Origin: Hygrocybe punicea
Lineage: Eukaryota > Basidiomycota > Agaricomycetes > Agaricales > Hygrophoraceae
Direction of reading: 5' to 3'
Length of the DNA: 64,000 nt
NCBI GenBank assembly: GCA_963556145.1
Contig: OY744463.1
Coordinates: 1,426,001 to 1,490,000 of the forward strand
The translations under genes were made by a program, and so were the position numbers. The notes under the pieces are model-generated. The model made no database searches. It worked only from the letters and a program-made list of their open reading frames with translations, and was not told where the DNA came from. Of this stretch, positions 12,159-24,115 are shown piece by piece; position 1 is the first letter of the stretch; every line of letters begins with the position of its first letter.

Positions 12159-13052
12159 TAGGTGCCAAATATGGTATCTGTATCTGTATCTGTCAATATC
12201 CATACCCAAGCCATGGATATAGATGGATCGGTGGGCATTTACCTCATGTTCACTGTACCAACATCAATTGACATTGCGGCGTGCTCACATGAGGTAAAAA
12301 GGTCTATACCTGTGGTAACCACACCTGTCCCAGTGACAGGTACCAAACCACACCCATTGATGGCAGGTGCCCACAGTTTCTATGTCGGACACCACGCGAA
12401 CGCCATGCGCATGTCAATTGATGTGGATGTGCATTTTCGCAAGGATGAGCCATGGAAATGGGAGCATGGGTATAGTCAACACTCCTATCATCCATCTTGG
12501 TACCATTTTGCTGCATCCATCTTTGTCCTTACCAAGCCAAATACCTCACAAACAACATCTGCATGTCAGTCGACGCGTCAGCCCATGTTTACGAGGTATG
12601 AGGTTTAAGGGTGCATGGGAGAGGACAAGAAGTTCTTGTCCTTGTTCCTCTTGTTAGCTGATGTCAATGGGACTGATTTTGGGATGCACCTGGGCCAGTA
12701 GGTGGGCACACCACCCTCCTGGTCATTTTTCTTCAAGTTCGGTGTTATCATTGTCGTCATTGTCTGGTTGTTGTCATGGTGTAAGTATTTGTGTCATGGT
12801 TGTGACAATACTCTGGTAGTTAGTAAACTAAACTTGAAATAAAACGATGAAAGCTTACCTTTGAGGCCCTTTGGGGCCCCTCTGTGCACACCTGTGCATG
12901 TCCATAACTCATATGGCAAATATGACGATTCGATTTGATGAGTGACATAACATCATGGGGTACCGTGACATTCCAAAATAGGGACCCATGGATATGGATA
13001 CATGAATTGGCAGTGTAGAGATCCATATCTCTGTAGGCACGTTGATGCAGTT
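12159..13052. mobile_element. Putative TIR element, boundaries approximate
   Basis: The left part (GTGCCAAATATGGTATCTG ... CAATATCCATACCC) and the right part read backwards (GTGCCTACAGAGATATGG ... GTATCCATATCC) form an imperfect inverted repeat. Inside, on the minus strand, is a short exon-like piece ending GGVPTYWPR before GTGCAT (about 12685-12715), beside TTG-rich triplets, as in the hAT-like elements here. I could not find a convincing TSD, so the ends and the class are uncertain. Confidence 0.4.
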
Positions 13053-14007
13053 TCCACATCTATGACCCCGGATAAAGAGATAATAAAAGATGAAAACGTC
13101 GCAAAGGTGCGAACGGGACTTGGGACACCCCCGAGTATAACGCGATAATGCGCGATAATATGCGCGATCAAATAAACAAATGCAGAAAGTCGCGAGATAA
13201 CGCTATATCGCAATGCAGTGATAAACAAGAATCGGAAGGCTTAGCTGGGTGTCCTAGATGACAGCGCGATGCGCAGCGATGACGCGACGAGACGAGGGTT
13301 CTACGCTACGACTTAGGTCGCGATAGCGGAGAGTGCGCAATGAGAAAAGACGCAGATTTGAGTAGGAATGACTGGATTTTTAAACTTAAGACGCAAACAA
13401 GTGGGGAGGGGAGAACTGGGTTCTTCTTCTTTTATTTTCTACTACAGGACATTTTTTATATCCTAAAGGGATAGGGGGAAAGGGTGGATGAGTGAAATAG
13501 AAATGCAGCAAAATATCGCATGAAAGCGACGAAATGGGAACGGAATAGCGAAGGATTTGAAATAACGGCGAATATCACATGAAAGTCGGCGAAAAGATGA
13601 AGATAAACCGGATGAATTACATTTCTGGTATCGGACTCGGTGTCCGAACGTATAGGACGTGTTTAACGGTCGTGTTTCAGCGTATTGAGACCGGGCTGCA
13701 TGGTTAAGATACAGCAAAAATGTCGCAGTCACGTGCGCGTCGATCGGCATAAGTCGCGCAAGTCGCGGGCGGTGCGCTGATGTTTCGCATGTACGCGGGA
13801 CATGGAAGAGTTGTAGGGAAAGTAGAATTGGATCTTATGAGAGATTCCGTGCCCAAAGGGAGAGACTGCGTATCAACGTATCCTTCTGTTTTTCTTTATG
13901 CCCCTTCCCTCTGCATTCTCCATTTCCTTATCCCTTTTATAGATACTATACAGTACCTATATAGTGTTTTGTGTACATACATACATACAAGCTGAGCTTT
14001 GGGTTTT
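13053..14007. other. CpG-rich unassigned tract, possibly an LTR
   Basis: Many CG words (GCGCGAT, TCGCG) between about 13090 and 13790, then a pyrimidine-rich run and TATAGATACTATACAG (about 13938-13953). No coding sequence recognised. It precedes the Ty3 gag remnant once the solo LTR 14008-15641 and the palindrome 15775-15907 are removed, so it may be that element's LTR or leader. Its second copy was not found here. Confidence 0.35.
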
Positions 14008-15641
14008 TGTTACATTCTACAACTCCGCAACTCCGATTCCAACTCTGTTACCTACCTGCCATGACGATTCCACATTACCACAGCTTCCTTTTTGTTCCCT
14101 TTTGCCTTTTGTCTTCTTTTGGACATCATTGTTTATTCTCGCTCTTGTTCCCTTTTCTTCCCTTCTTCTAGAACAATCTAGACCAACCATGAACACATCC
14201 CTACGTGACCTTGCTGTACCTGAATAGTCTCCTTGCTGACAGACATCATTGCCATTGTCTTTTCCCTTGCCCCGACATATTGTTTACTTCATCCCACAAC
14301 AAACTGATACACAATGGCTGTATTCCCAACACAGCTAATTACCATAATCATCATTGGCAGCATTGCCATCACTTTCTATATTGGTTTCTACCTTGTTATG
14401 ATCTATCTTTGGCATCAGCACCGAAACCCTTCTGCCATCAATACATCTGACTTCCACCTCAACAATATCTCACCACACAATTGACAATTGCCATTCCCGG
14501 ATATATGGTTTCCACTTTTGTATTCCATGCCTACCATTATCCTCCCTGAGCATCTGACAACATTCCTCACCTGCATGCATACTGTGAACAATCCTTGATC
14601 ACAAGACATTTCACTGCCCCTTCCAATCCGATCATCACCAAAGCACATTCCTTTGAACTTTGACCACAGACCATACGACTTCCCAATAAAGTGAACCGAC
14701 CCCTATTGTGTATTGTTCACATGACATTGCTTCAATGCAGCACCCAACATCTTATTCCCACAGCTTTTCACTTGTGCCATGACTCAAAACCTGGACCCAC
14801 ATTCATTTATCCTTTTCCATCTATAACCTTAATACCTCCCACATTCATTTACAACAATACCCTTTCTTGGATGAATACTGACATCAGGTGGACCACATTG
14901 TTCCACAGACAGGACAAGACATCGCCTCTCGATACATCATTGACAAAGACATCGTCATCCGGTACAGCTTATGTTGTTCGCATGTCTGACCTCAACTAGC
15001 CCACTGTCTTAGTTGGTTTTCCCTCCATACATTCCTTTGTTTTCTTTCATACCAACCTTGCCGCTATATCCACACTATCTCAAGACACTCCCTTCACCAA
15101 TCCCACGCTGGACGATACCCCTCTTCCACCCAGACTGCGCACTTGCCCATTACAGCAAGTGTAGACCCTGAATAGGCAATTCTGCAAATCACATGATCTG
15201 ATGACAAATCATCCGAGTCATCTGGACCTCTTCTATCCTCAATGACACCCGGGCCCCCAGTTGGATTGCGAGAACATCGACATGAGGACACCTCATGTCC
15301 ACCTCATGGTGAACACATGGTGTAGTTGGACTTGCTATAGCTTCATGGTTGGACTTCTATTTACCTCCCCTCAAGACCAGTCACTATATCTACTGTTCTT
15401 GTTGTTGGTTTGGACTTTTTCTTCTTTCTTTTCCTTACATTTAGTCTGGTTGTTGGGACAGACCCTCTTGTCTTGGGTAACCCCCACGGCTCGCAATGAC
15501 ATTAGACCTTGACCTCCCCTCCACTTGTAGCAGTGTTGTCTTAGTTGTAAGCAACAATGAAACTGCTATTCTCTCTTCTAGAAACCCCCTCCTAGTTGAG
15601 TTGATTGTTGCCAGAGCCCGCTGCAGAAGCGATCTGTAACA
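14008..15641 (+). mobile_element. Solo LTR, family C (1.6 kb)
   Basis: Starts TGTTACATTCTACAAC, ends GATCTGTAACA, with perfect 5-bp TSD GTTTT (14003-14007 and 15642-15646). An inverted copy of nearly equal length is at 26093-27708 with its own TSD. Short open frames within it are fragmented and differ between copies. No retroelement interior adjoins, so it is a solo LTR. Confidence 0.88.
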
Positions 15642-15774
15642 GTTTTCACCTCAATGACAAGGACTTGCACACCACAGTGGATATCAAAAATGGTATCTGG
15701 ACCCGTATCCAAGGCAATCTGTATCCGTGATTCACACTGATCCACCATATCCATGCATTTGCCTACATACCACA

Positions 15775-15907
15775 TAGTGTTGCCCTGACCAGCTTTTGGG
15801 TTTTCGGTATTTTTGGAATAATGCATGAGAAAATGATCGGATCGATCATTTTCTCATGCATTATTCCAAAAATACCGAAAACCCAAAAGCTGGTCAAGGC
15901 AACACTA
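15775..15907. mobile_element. 133-bp palindromic mini-element (hAT-like ends)
   Basis: Almost perfect palindrome with arms of about 66 bases. Ends are TAGTGTTGCC ... GGCAACACTA and the centre is GATCGGATCGATC. Flanks ATACCACA and TTACCACA (15767-15774 and 15908-15915) fit an 8-bp TSD with one change. The termini are the same as those of the larger hAT-like elements at 32235, 44644 and 49074 and of the hairpin at 60865. Confidence 0.88.
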
Positions 15908-16078
15908 TTACCACAGCTCCGACTTTTGATGGGAACCTGTTAAACCTTAAACGCTTCTTCAATGAGGTCGATCTCTTAGCAGACAAGGCCAAACTCAACA
16001 ATAGGGGCAAAATTAAACATAGTCTTCAGTATACCAGTATAGCCGACTTCAAGATCTGAGATCATTTACTGATAGCGG

Positions 16079-16866
16079 TGTAGAGGGCTCTCAACCCTCT
16101 GAGACTGGAAACTCAATATCTCATGAACCTGTTCGAACCTGACATCCCTAATGATTCATGCTCAAACCCAATGTAACCCAATGGATACCAACTAGCATGG
16201 CTGCTCACATACAGGATCGGTCCAACTCCTAAACTCACGGAATCACAAATATCGCAGATGGATCTTATCGGACTGGAATCCCAACATCAGACTTGCCCAA
16301 TTCATGTGTACCATCTCACTTATGGAGATACATAAAAGTATTTTACATCTTTTCACGGATTTTCACTTCTCCCTCTCATTTTCCTGTCATCATTGCATCG
16401 CAACCTTCTCCTCATTCTCCTATTTCTATTCCCCTTTGTTCTCCCTCATCGGCCAAGGACTCTTGTCCAAAACTAGATAGACAATTTTTGTAGTATAAAA
16501 ACAGTGCCCAAGCACTGTGTCAAAATAAGAAATCAGTTCCCCTGTTTCCCCTCACTCAGAATTGGTCTCTCAGTAAAATCCTTCACTCGTACAACTTGTT
16601 GGTTCTCTCGACTCTCTCCCCATCGTTCTACCATCCATATTCTTATATTGCTCATCACCTGACACCCAACCTGCCATACCCGACATTGTCAGCTTCATTG
16701 GCTTAGAACAGTCTCAATAGATAGTTGTCGCTTTTACTCAGTGGCTTTCCCCACTCTGTCACTTATCACTTTACTAAAGCTAGCTAACTATTCCACTGTC
16801 ACTTCTACGCTGACACCCCCTTGGTTAAAATCATTGTTCCATAGCCACCCCAACCTTGCCACTACA
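16079..16866 (+). mobile_element. Solo LTR, family A
   Basis: Starts TGTAGAGGGCTCTCAACC, ends CCACTACA, with TATA-like TAGTATAAAAAC at about 16491-16502. Flanks GCGG (16075-16078) and GCAG (16867-16870) fit a 4-bp TSD with one change. It sits inside the gag remnant and its removal joins the codons on either side. Confidence 0.88.
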
Positions 16867-17638
16867 GCAGCTGATGGCGATTTTGATGCATTTTGAAAAG
16901 CGGTTGTACAATTATATCCTGGTGCTCAGGATAATCATCAATATTCGGTCACAGTTCTCAATCATCTTACTATTACACAATCCCGACATCAGATCCATAC
17001 CCAGGCTGAGTTGGGAGAATATTATAGAGAGTTCTTCTGTATTGTGAGTTTCTTACTTGACAGGAAATGGATCTCAGAACATGAATGGGATCTGGCATAC
17101 AAAGCTGGATTCGATCCTGACCTCAAGCAGCAGGTCAAAATGAGGATACAATATAGTAAGCCCAATCATTTCCACAATGATCCTTATGATTGTAAGAAAT
17201 TTCACAATTGCACTCATTTCTTATTGGCTGGAACCACAGCTGACCAAGCATCTTTTACCACATATACTTGTCCCACTCCCAACCCGTAGCGCCGAAAGTT
17301 GAAACACCCGATAATGGCATAGCCGATCTTATGCAACTTATGACACAACAAATAGCAATGCTTACCCAGACCATGGTCACATCCAAATCCTTTGCCACAT
17401 CCTCTGGCTCCCCATCTTAGTGACAACAGATCTGTGCTGTCACCAGCAGAAAAATCTTGCCATTTTTGTCACAATCTGATGCACCTGATTCCGCAATAAC
17501 CTAGTATATCGGAGATGGAAATGTATCCAGAATGTTGCCCAATGGATATTTTATCCCTTGTCATATTGTCAGCCAGACTCTTTGAGAATGCTTCAACCTT
17601 TGGCATGCCCAGAACCCCAGCCAGAAAGCAGCTGTTAT

Positions 17639-17958
17639 TAGGGAAATGCAGGGATAAGGGTAAATCCTTTTCCGCAGGTATCCGTACTCTTAAGAGTACG
17701 AGTACGGATACAGATTCTCGTATTCGTGGGCTTCAAAATGAGCCGGAGATCATCCAAAATGGTCAAGAATTGACTGAGATAGAGACTAAACATTGATTGG
17801 ACTCTATCTCAGTCAATTCTTGACCGTTTCAGGTGATCTCCGGCTCATTTTGATCGCGAATCCATGGGTAAAATCCGTGGATATTGCATCCGTATCTGTG
17901 GGGAGTACGAGTACGGATACAGACAAATGTATCCTGGGATTACCCCTGCATTTCCCTA
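17639..17958. mobile_element. 320-bp MITE (TAGGGAAATGCAGGG family)
   Basis: Ends TAGGGAAATGCAGGG and CCCTGCATTTCCCTA. Perfect 8-bp TSD GCTGTTAT (17631-17638 and 17959-17966). The inside is a second long inverted repeat around about 17790, so the whole can fold into one hairpin. hAT type by TSD size. Confidence 0.9.
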
Positions 17959-18869
17959 GCTGTTATGCAGCAACGTGACCCGCCTCCCCATATGGAGGTC
18001 AACATTGTGGAAGTTGTTGATGTTCCTGACGAAGATGCTCCGCTCTCTTTTGTTAATGAGGTCTATCATTCCACAGTCCAGGACTATGTATGTGTTCCTG
18101 ATGAAAATGACTGAAGAGGAAATTCAGGTCTTGGAGGCAGAACTTCAGAGGGTGAAGAATAAGTATGTCCAATTTGACAGGGTCGAGATTCTACCCTGCT
18201 ACTCATCCAAAGGCAAAGGAAGAGCACCCAATCCATCTTTTAAGCTCATTCCTTCCATACCTGTGGACTTACCAGTAGCTGATGCTTCTTCTGCCTTCTC
18301 TGCTTCTCGGATCACCCCCTCCCATTCCCATGAAATGTGCTCCCAGCAGTTCATGATCCAGTGTTCAATCTCGGCCATCAACATTCCCATGCTCCTCTAT
18401 CTGGCAGTGACATGACCTCAAATGGTTTTGGGTGTAATGTCATAGGTTTACCTTCTGACCACAGACTTAAATATTTGAGTGCAAGAATATGGATGCACAC
18501 CTACACTCATTACTCATTATATGCATTTCCACATTATGCATGCTGGTGAACAGACATAAATAACAAATATGCTACCTGCCATATCAATTGTTATAGCTTC
18601 ACTAGCAATGCCCAGACCTAACATTTTATGTCTAGTGCACAGAGGCACATTCCCTACTCATTAGTATTTATTATATATTTCTCTGCATTATGCGTGTAAG
18701 GAGACAAGCACAACTAGTATTCTTACCTATATTAGCAGTAGTGGATTGATTACAAATCTTGTTTACTTGTATTGATCAAAAGTGGCTCAGCTAGATAATT
18801 GGAAATAATTAGATAAGATGTGAACAAGAGGATGATAAGATAGTAATAAGATAGGATGCATCAGAGAGT

Positions 18870-19660
18870 CAGAAGTCCCATTGACTTGTGGTGGTGTTCT
18901 TACCTATGCCAATCTTTACATAGGAGAGACAGTGCCATTTGATTTATTACTTAGAAGATGATGGCAAAGAGGCAACTTTATTCCTATTGATGAAAGGATA
19001 GATGATACATAGTTAGTATTCAAGAATCCTGAAGATTTGACAAACAGATTTGAACTAATGGTCACACCAAACCATTCTGAAGTTAATCACATCAAAGAAG
19101 CTACTACTGCTCATGCCTCAGCATCCTATGTATGCACCTTACCTATGGAACTTGAAGAAACCACTACAATTCCTTTAACCAAATCTTTTGACCAAAACAA
19201 GGCATTTGTCCGCTATAATCCATCATTTCAAACTCTGCCTGAACCAAATGATTTTACCGAAATGAATAGATGCTTATAGGAAAAGCCTTATTTGGATAAG
19301 GATAAGTCTGAAGTAAAAGGAGATAACAATATCTCATGCTTCAATATCCTCAATAATGCACACAATAGCTCGAAACATTTTGGATTGTCCATAGCCCATT
19401 ATGCTGACATGAATAATAAATATTCTGAATTGTCTGAAAGGAGAAAGATAAGAAATGGATTTTCTCACCAGGGAAATTTAGATATGAATTGCTATAACAA
19501 CTCTGAAGAAATAGGAAATACAGTGGCTATGTCTGCTGTACAACCCCCCAGATCTCATCTTTCATAGTCAATAACCATCCCCTTCCTCTCCCTGTAAAAG
19601 GGATTTATTCCAATGGTCATCCAGATGCTGGACGACTTATCGCTTCCTTTTTAGGAAATC
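18870..19660 (+). pseudogene. Ty3-type aspartic protease / Pol N-terminal remnant
   Basis: Reads TYANLYIGETVPFDLLLGR, WQRGNFIPIDERIDD and KNPEDLTNRFELMVTPNHSE (about 18900-19080), the region just after the protease domain of basidiomycete Ty3 Pol, then ETTTIPLTKSFDQNKAF and later NGHPDAGRLIASFLG (about 19614-19658). Stops and AT drift break it. Presumably part of the same element as the gag at 15908-18480; the 400 bases between hold no readable block. No reverse transcriptase seen. Confidence 0.65.
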
Positions 19661-19810
19661 TGCTTGATTACCAATCACCCCATTTTGAGTAAATTTCTGA
19701 TTGCAGCCACTGTTAGCTAGAGGCTTTCTCTGGGGATTGATCTCCTTAGTGTTTCTTTTGAGTATGGTATTTTATTGAGTGCTTCTTTGGCTACTATTAA
19801 TTCCCTAAAT

Positions 19811-20100
19811 TAGTGCTGCCAAAGTTCAGTTCAGAACTGATCTGAACCTGGTTCAAACTCCAAACCGAACCGGAAGTTTGGTTCAGTCCAGCACCTTGCA
19901 CTGAACTGAACCCCGGGTCCAGTTCGGGGTTCAGGCAACCCCCAGGTTGTCTAAATGGTTCACAAGCGGTTCAGAACTGCTGAACCGATGTCTGCAGGCA
20001 TGTATATTTTGCTCACATGAAAGTTGTACTCACATGCCGATTTTGGCAAACTTCTGTTTTTAGTCACCAAAGTTTAGTCTCAGCCACGACAACACCCCGA
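19811..20100 (+). mobile_element. Truncated hAT-like element end (TAGTG-TGCC family)
   Basis: Begins TAGTGCTGCCAAAGTTCAG, with the repeated GTTCAGAAC/GAACCG words seen just inside the ends of the elements at 32235, 44644 and 49074. It stops at 20100 where an LTR begins; no right end is found. Confidence 0.65.
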
Positions 20101-21546
20101 TGTAGATGCGGGTTCTTGGTGGCTTCGGAACAATAAAGAAGGTCCTAACCAGAGCGGTGTCAATTGACTGTGGATAAGTCAGTGTCAGGAATATTGGAAA
20201 TGGAAGTGGAAATAGAAGTAAAAGTAAAGCCACCGCAGAAAACTGGATGAATAATAACAAATCCGGCGATGAACGGAATGAAAATGGATAAATAACGATG
20301 AACCCAATGATGCCGACGATGTCGGGTACGGCAGGTTGGGTCGGGTTGGGTCGGAAACGATGAACGAGTAAGGGAACAACGATAAAGACAATGAAGTGAA
20401 CTATAAAAATCTAAGGGTCTACGAGGACGAGCATTTGAAATGATTAAAATGATTCTGACTATAGGAAACAGGGACTAAGGGTATCTCTTTTTTTGTACGG
20501 TCGTCAGGGACTGTTGTAGAGGCTCCAGGCCGTCTGGACCTGAATCCTCTTCATATCCCACTTCGTCCCCATCCATTCCCATTCATGTATCGTCGATTTC
20601 ACCCGTTTCCGCTCGTTTCCATCGATTCCGCTCTGGATTCCGCCTCCGGATTCGTTCCTACATGCACTGCAATGTCCCTAATGACCCGGAATCAGTATGT
20701 TTCTAGTTGTATCTTCGTTTCCCGTCTCCTTGTACATAGCACCACTACATCATTCCTCCACTCCACTACCCCTATCAGTTACAGCCTTCACTTGTAGTAC
20801 ATAGTTACTATAGCACAGGATCCCTCCCAGTAGTATAAAAGATGTACCCTTATACTACAACCATATATTATTATTCCACTTCAGTTCTACACTTTTAGTC
20901 CTCGCTTCGTATTGTCTCCATTCCATCTTCATAGTTCCCCTACACTTTCCCTCTAATCTGGAACCCCGGATTTGGGTTGGATTGACTAGACTACATAGAA
21001 ACACTTTACTCCTTTGATCTCTTTCTAGCAGATCACCCCTTCTAGTAGATTCCTATTCCGGTCTACAACTGAACTTGCCGTCACACCGTTTTTATAGTAC
21101 ATGAGTGTGTAGTCTACTTTCGGACATGTCTATTTCAGCCGATAGAAACTACAAAGAAAAGATGGAATGGAGATGTGGAAAGGGGGGTTGCAATGTGACG
21201 AAGACAGGAAAATGGAGGGGAAAACGAATATGCAAGGAAAAGATCTAAAATCTCATACATATCTCCATAAGGACAATGGGATGTGTATATTTGGCAAGTC
21301 CGAAGTCGGGAATCTAGTCTGATGAGATCTGTCTCCTATAATTAGAACTCCGGGGCTTCTGAGGCTGCCGGATTTGGTCTGAAAGTGGCTGTGACAAAGC
21401 AGCATATGTCGGGTCATGTCGGTTACGTTGGGTCATGTCATGTCAGGTTACGTTGGGTTGGAATGGGAGTCGTTTGGAGGTGTCAGGTTCGTCTAGATTC
21501 ATGAGATATCGACGATATGGGCTCAGGGGAACATTGAGTCTCTACA
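20101..21546 (-). mobile_element. LTR, family A, inverted, split by another LTR
   Basis: Read on the minus strand it starts TGTAGAGACTCAATGTTCCC (21546) and ends GCATCTACA (20101), following the 4051-4814 and 16079-16866 copies. Its middle (at the TATAAAAACGG block) is broken by the family B LTR 20515-21085. Flanks CCGA and GTGG do not match, so one side may have been lost or rearranged. Confidence 0.75.
20515..21085 (+). mobile_element. Solo LTR, family B, nested
   Basis: Starts TGTAGAGGCTCCAGGCCG, ends CTTGCCGTCACA. Flanks CTGT (20511-20514) and CCGT (21086-21089) fit a 4-bp TSD with one change. Same family as 53509-54103. It lies inside the family A LTR, so it is the younger insertion. 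Confidence 0.85.
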
Positions 21547-21739
21547 GTGGAGTTGAAAAACATAACAGGAGAATACATGAATGCAAGCATATGGACATAC
21601 AAACACAAGTCCAACCCATCACCAAACTAACCTGCCCACTTCAGAACCTCCCAATCTCCCAATCTCCCAATCCCCCCTGTCTGTCCAGCACATCACAGCT
21701 CATTCACACACGACAGTGAGTATGAGTGGGAATTACTCA

Positions 21740-22077
21740 AGACATACTAATATCCTTGATAGATACTCAGTTCTGCCATTACTCTCCATAAATCAAGGTA
21801 TCTTACATTGTGACATTATTGAAGGCGCATTTGATTCCTAACTATTTGGCCTCTTCATTGAGCATCTCTTAGACCAAATGCAACCATTCCCTGGCCCAAA
21901 TTCCATGATTGTGATGAATAATTGCCAATTTCACAAGAATTTCACTGTGTTGGAGCTCATAGAGGCTCAGTAAGCATTCCTCTATCAATATTACAGTAAA
22001 CTCACACTTTTTTGACTCAGAGGCATGTAGTACAAGTTCTTGCCACCCTACTCGCTGGACTACAACCCAATTGAGTT
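21740..22077 (+). pseudogene. Tc1/mariner-like transposase, left half (continues at 47638)
   Basis: After an intron-like GTGAGT ... CTTGATAG (about 21719-21766) comes YSVLPLLSINQGILHCDI. Then EHLLDQMQPFPGPN, IVMNNCQFHKN (the catalytic Asp of MDNC is Asn here), a second intron, and PPYSLDYNPIE, where the sequence is cut by the giant CACTA-like element after GTT. The frame resumes at 47638 as LEFSTMK. Stops (GAFDS*LFG) show decay. Distinct from the mariner at 7921-9119. Confidence 0.8.
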
Positions 22078-22579
22078 CACTGCTGACACTGCACTATTTT
22101 GCAGGATGCAAAATGATTGCAAAATGATTGGAAGCCTGTTAAAGTTTTGCATTTGATTTTAAACCATGCAAAATCCAATTAAAATTTCACACATAATAAC
22201 TCGTGAAATTCTATTTAAACACAAAGATTTGTGGGAATTTATCTCGACACAAAATTAATCAAATTCAAAAGTATTGTTCTGAGTGAAAATGTAGACAAAA
22301 GTGAAAGTTTTCCCATACCTTGTCAGCTGTCAAAATAATTGTAAAAAATATCAAATTCAATCAATTTTGCAAGACGTCAAAATCTTGTTTATTCAACCTC
22401 ACCAAATGCAGAATTTTGGCCAAGGATTTTGCAAGTCACAACATTCCATATTTCACAATAAGATTTAGCCTTTGCAAAATATTTCGGAACTAAATCATTT
22501 TGCATGGCCCATAATGCTTCACACACTCAAGTGTGTCACTGATCACACACTCAGCACACACTGAGGAGGCACTTGAGTG
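22078..22579 (+). repeat. Left 502-bp TIR of giant CACTA-like element
   Basis: CACTGCTGACACTGCAC ... GGCACTTGAGTG; aligns with the reverse complement of 47136-47637 over its whole length. Rich in TTTTGCA words near the outer end. The inner end carries CACTCAAGTG / CACTTGAGTG in inverted order, able to form a small hairpin. Confidence 0.9.
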
Positions 22580-23196
22580 ACAAAATGATAACATTCACAC
22601 ATGGATGACGCCTTGATATTCATTTAATTTAATGCTACGTCATACAACTAATTGGGCCCTAAACCTGTGCTGGCAGATCAATACACCTGAAGTTGAGTCA
22701 GCACCATTCACCAAGGCAGGATATGGCTGCTTACACGTGACATTGATATAACGACCTTGACATCCTGCTCCTCCCAGTTTGATAACAGGTAGGCGAAGTG
22801 GGCATGGATGTGATTTATGGAGATGATTTCCAGATCAGCCAGTTGCACACCCCACATTCGAGCACGGAGTACGGGAAAGACCTCAAATGGATCATCAACT
22901 GCTGATGCAGGCCTAAGGTGTTGGATGGTGACGTGGGTAGCTATGCCTTGTGGGGTGGGCAGTTGCACAATGTATTCAATGTGAGCCGGAACTGGATCAC
23001 TTTCCACCTCTGTCTGTACAAGAATGCAGGAATTACCCTCATGTTTAGATGACACAGTATAGGTGATGCCATGGACCGTCAGATGGGAGAGAAGCTGTGC
23101 CTTCTTTGGCGGGCCAGAGCCTAAGGACACAGCCAGAGCATGACGGAGGCCTGCAGGCATAGAGTGGGCTGTGTTTTCATTCCAAGTAGCTGCATC

Positions 23197-24115
23197 TAGG
23201 GATGACCACGGGTTTGGGTCAACCCGCGGTATTACCAAAACGGGTTGCGCGGGTACGGGTAGGGTGTTTGGTTTCGTCACCCATGACCATACCATGACCC
23301 GTACCCGCGGTTTGGCGGTGTGTCATGGGTTCATCACACAACCACCACAACCACCTCGATGGCTACGACCAAGGGCGACCAGACGACCGACTGGAACAGT
23401 CAAAGGAAGGAGCAGGGAAGCGGCCGGGGGGTGGTGCTCCCACTTCCCGGCCTAGGTAAGTCTCAATTTCTGATCAAGTAATGAACTGTAGCTAACTACG
23501 CTATGACAACAACAACAACAACAGCATGGGGCAACAGCACGCAACGACAACGACGCGTCGCCCTCTCGTCCACCTCGCGGACACGCAACAACAACAATGC
23601 ATGCCCCTCTCGTCCACCTCGCGGACAAGCAACAACAACAACGCACCCCCTCTCGTCCACCTTGTGGACACGCAACAACAACAACAATGCGTCCCCCGGC
23701 CTGGGCCTTTGTCCACCTCGCGGACACGCAACAACAACGCGTCCCCCTTCGTCCACCTTGCGGACACGCAACAGCGACGATGGCGACGCGTCCCCCTCTT
23801 GTCCCCCTCTTGTCCACCTCACAGACACGCTACAACGCGTCCGACGGCACATGCCCCCCTTGTTCCCCATGTTGATCACCTCGCGGACAAGCACGTCGCG
23901 TCAATTGATGCCGGCGCTGCATCTGTGAGGTTGCAGAGCGGAACGGGGGCTGTGGTGGATGGCGGGACGCGACGGTACACCACAGGTAAGGTGTACCGTC
24001 ATGACCCGTGGATGTTCGGGTGCGGTGCGGGTCAAAACCGCCCCGGGTAAGGTGTTCACGGGTACGGGTGCGGTGTCAGCCGAGCCGACCCATTCAAGAC
24101 CCATGGTCATCCCTA
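23197..24115. mobile_element. hAT-like non-autonomous element (TAGGGATGACC family), copy 2, inverted
   Basis: Same TIR as 11107-11941, opposite orientation. Perfect 8-bp TSD GCTGCATC (23189-23196 and 24116-24123). Internal minisatellite of about 43 bp built on GTCCACCTCGCGGACACGCA plus CAA runs, about six units (23560-23830). An exon-like piece ending GGAPTSRP (about 23430-23455) precedes GGTAAGTC. Inserted in the transposase gene. Confidence 0.9.

Larger units (their letters stand above)
15908..18480 (+). pseudogene. Ty3-type retrotransposon Gag remnant, three times interrupted
   Basis: Gag capsid-like sequence begins APTFDGNLLNLKRFFNEVDL (about 15916) and runs to IADFKI. The solo LTR 16079-16866 follows; removing it with one 4-base duplicate gives a continuation IADGDFDAF. 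Then come ELGEYYREFFCIVSFLLDRK, EHEWDLAYKAGFDPDLKQQV and HNCTHFLLAG (to about 17240), a CHFCHNLMH zinc-knuckle-like piece (about 17455), a MITE (17639-17958) whose removal continues KAAVMQQRDPPPHMEV, and EEEIQVLEAELQRVKNKYVQ (about 18112-18175). Several stops and frameshifts. Gag forms the virus-like particle of the element. The family is clear; the copy is dead. Confidence 0.75.

Noticed and set aside
22078..22579. 502-bp repeat as an independent MITE or Helitron end
   Set aside because: Neither copy has a TSD of its own; only the outer flanks match (GTT), and the mariner frame joins across the whole segment.
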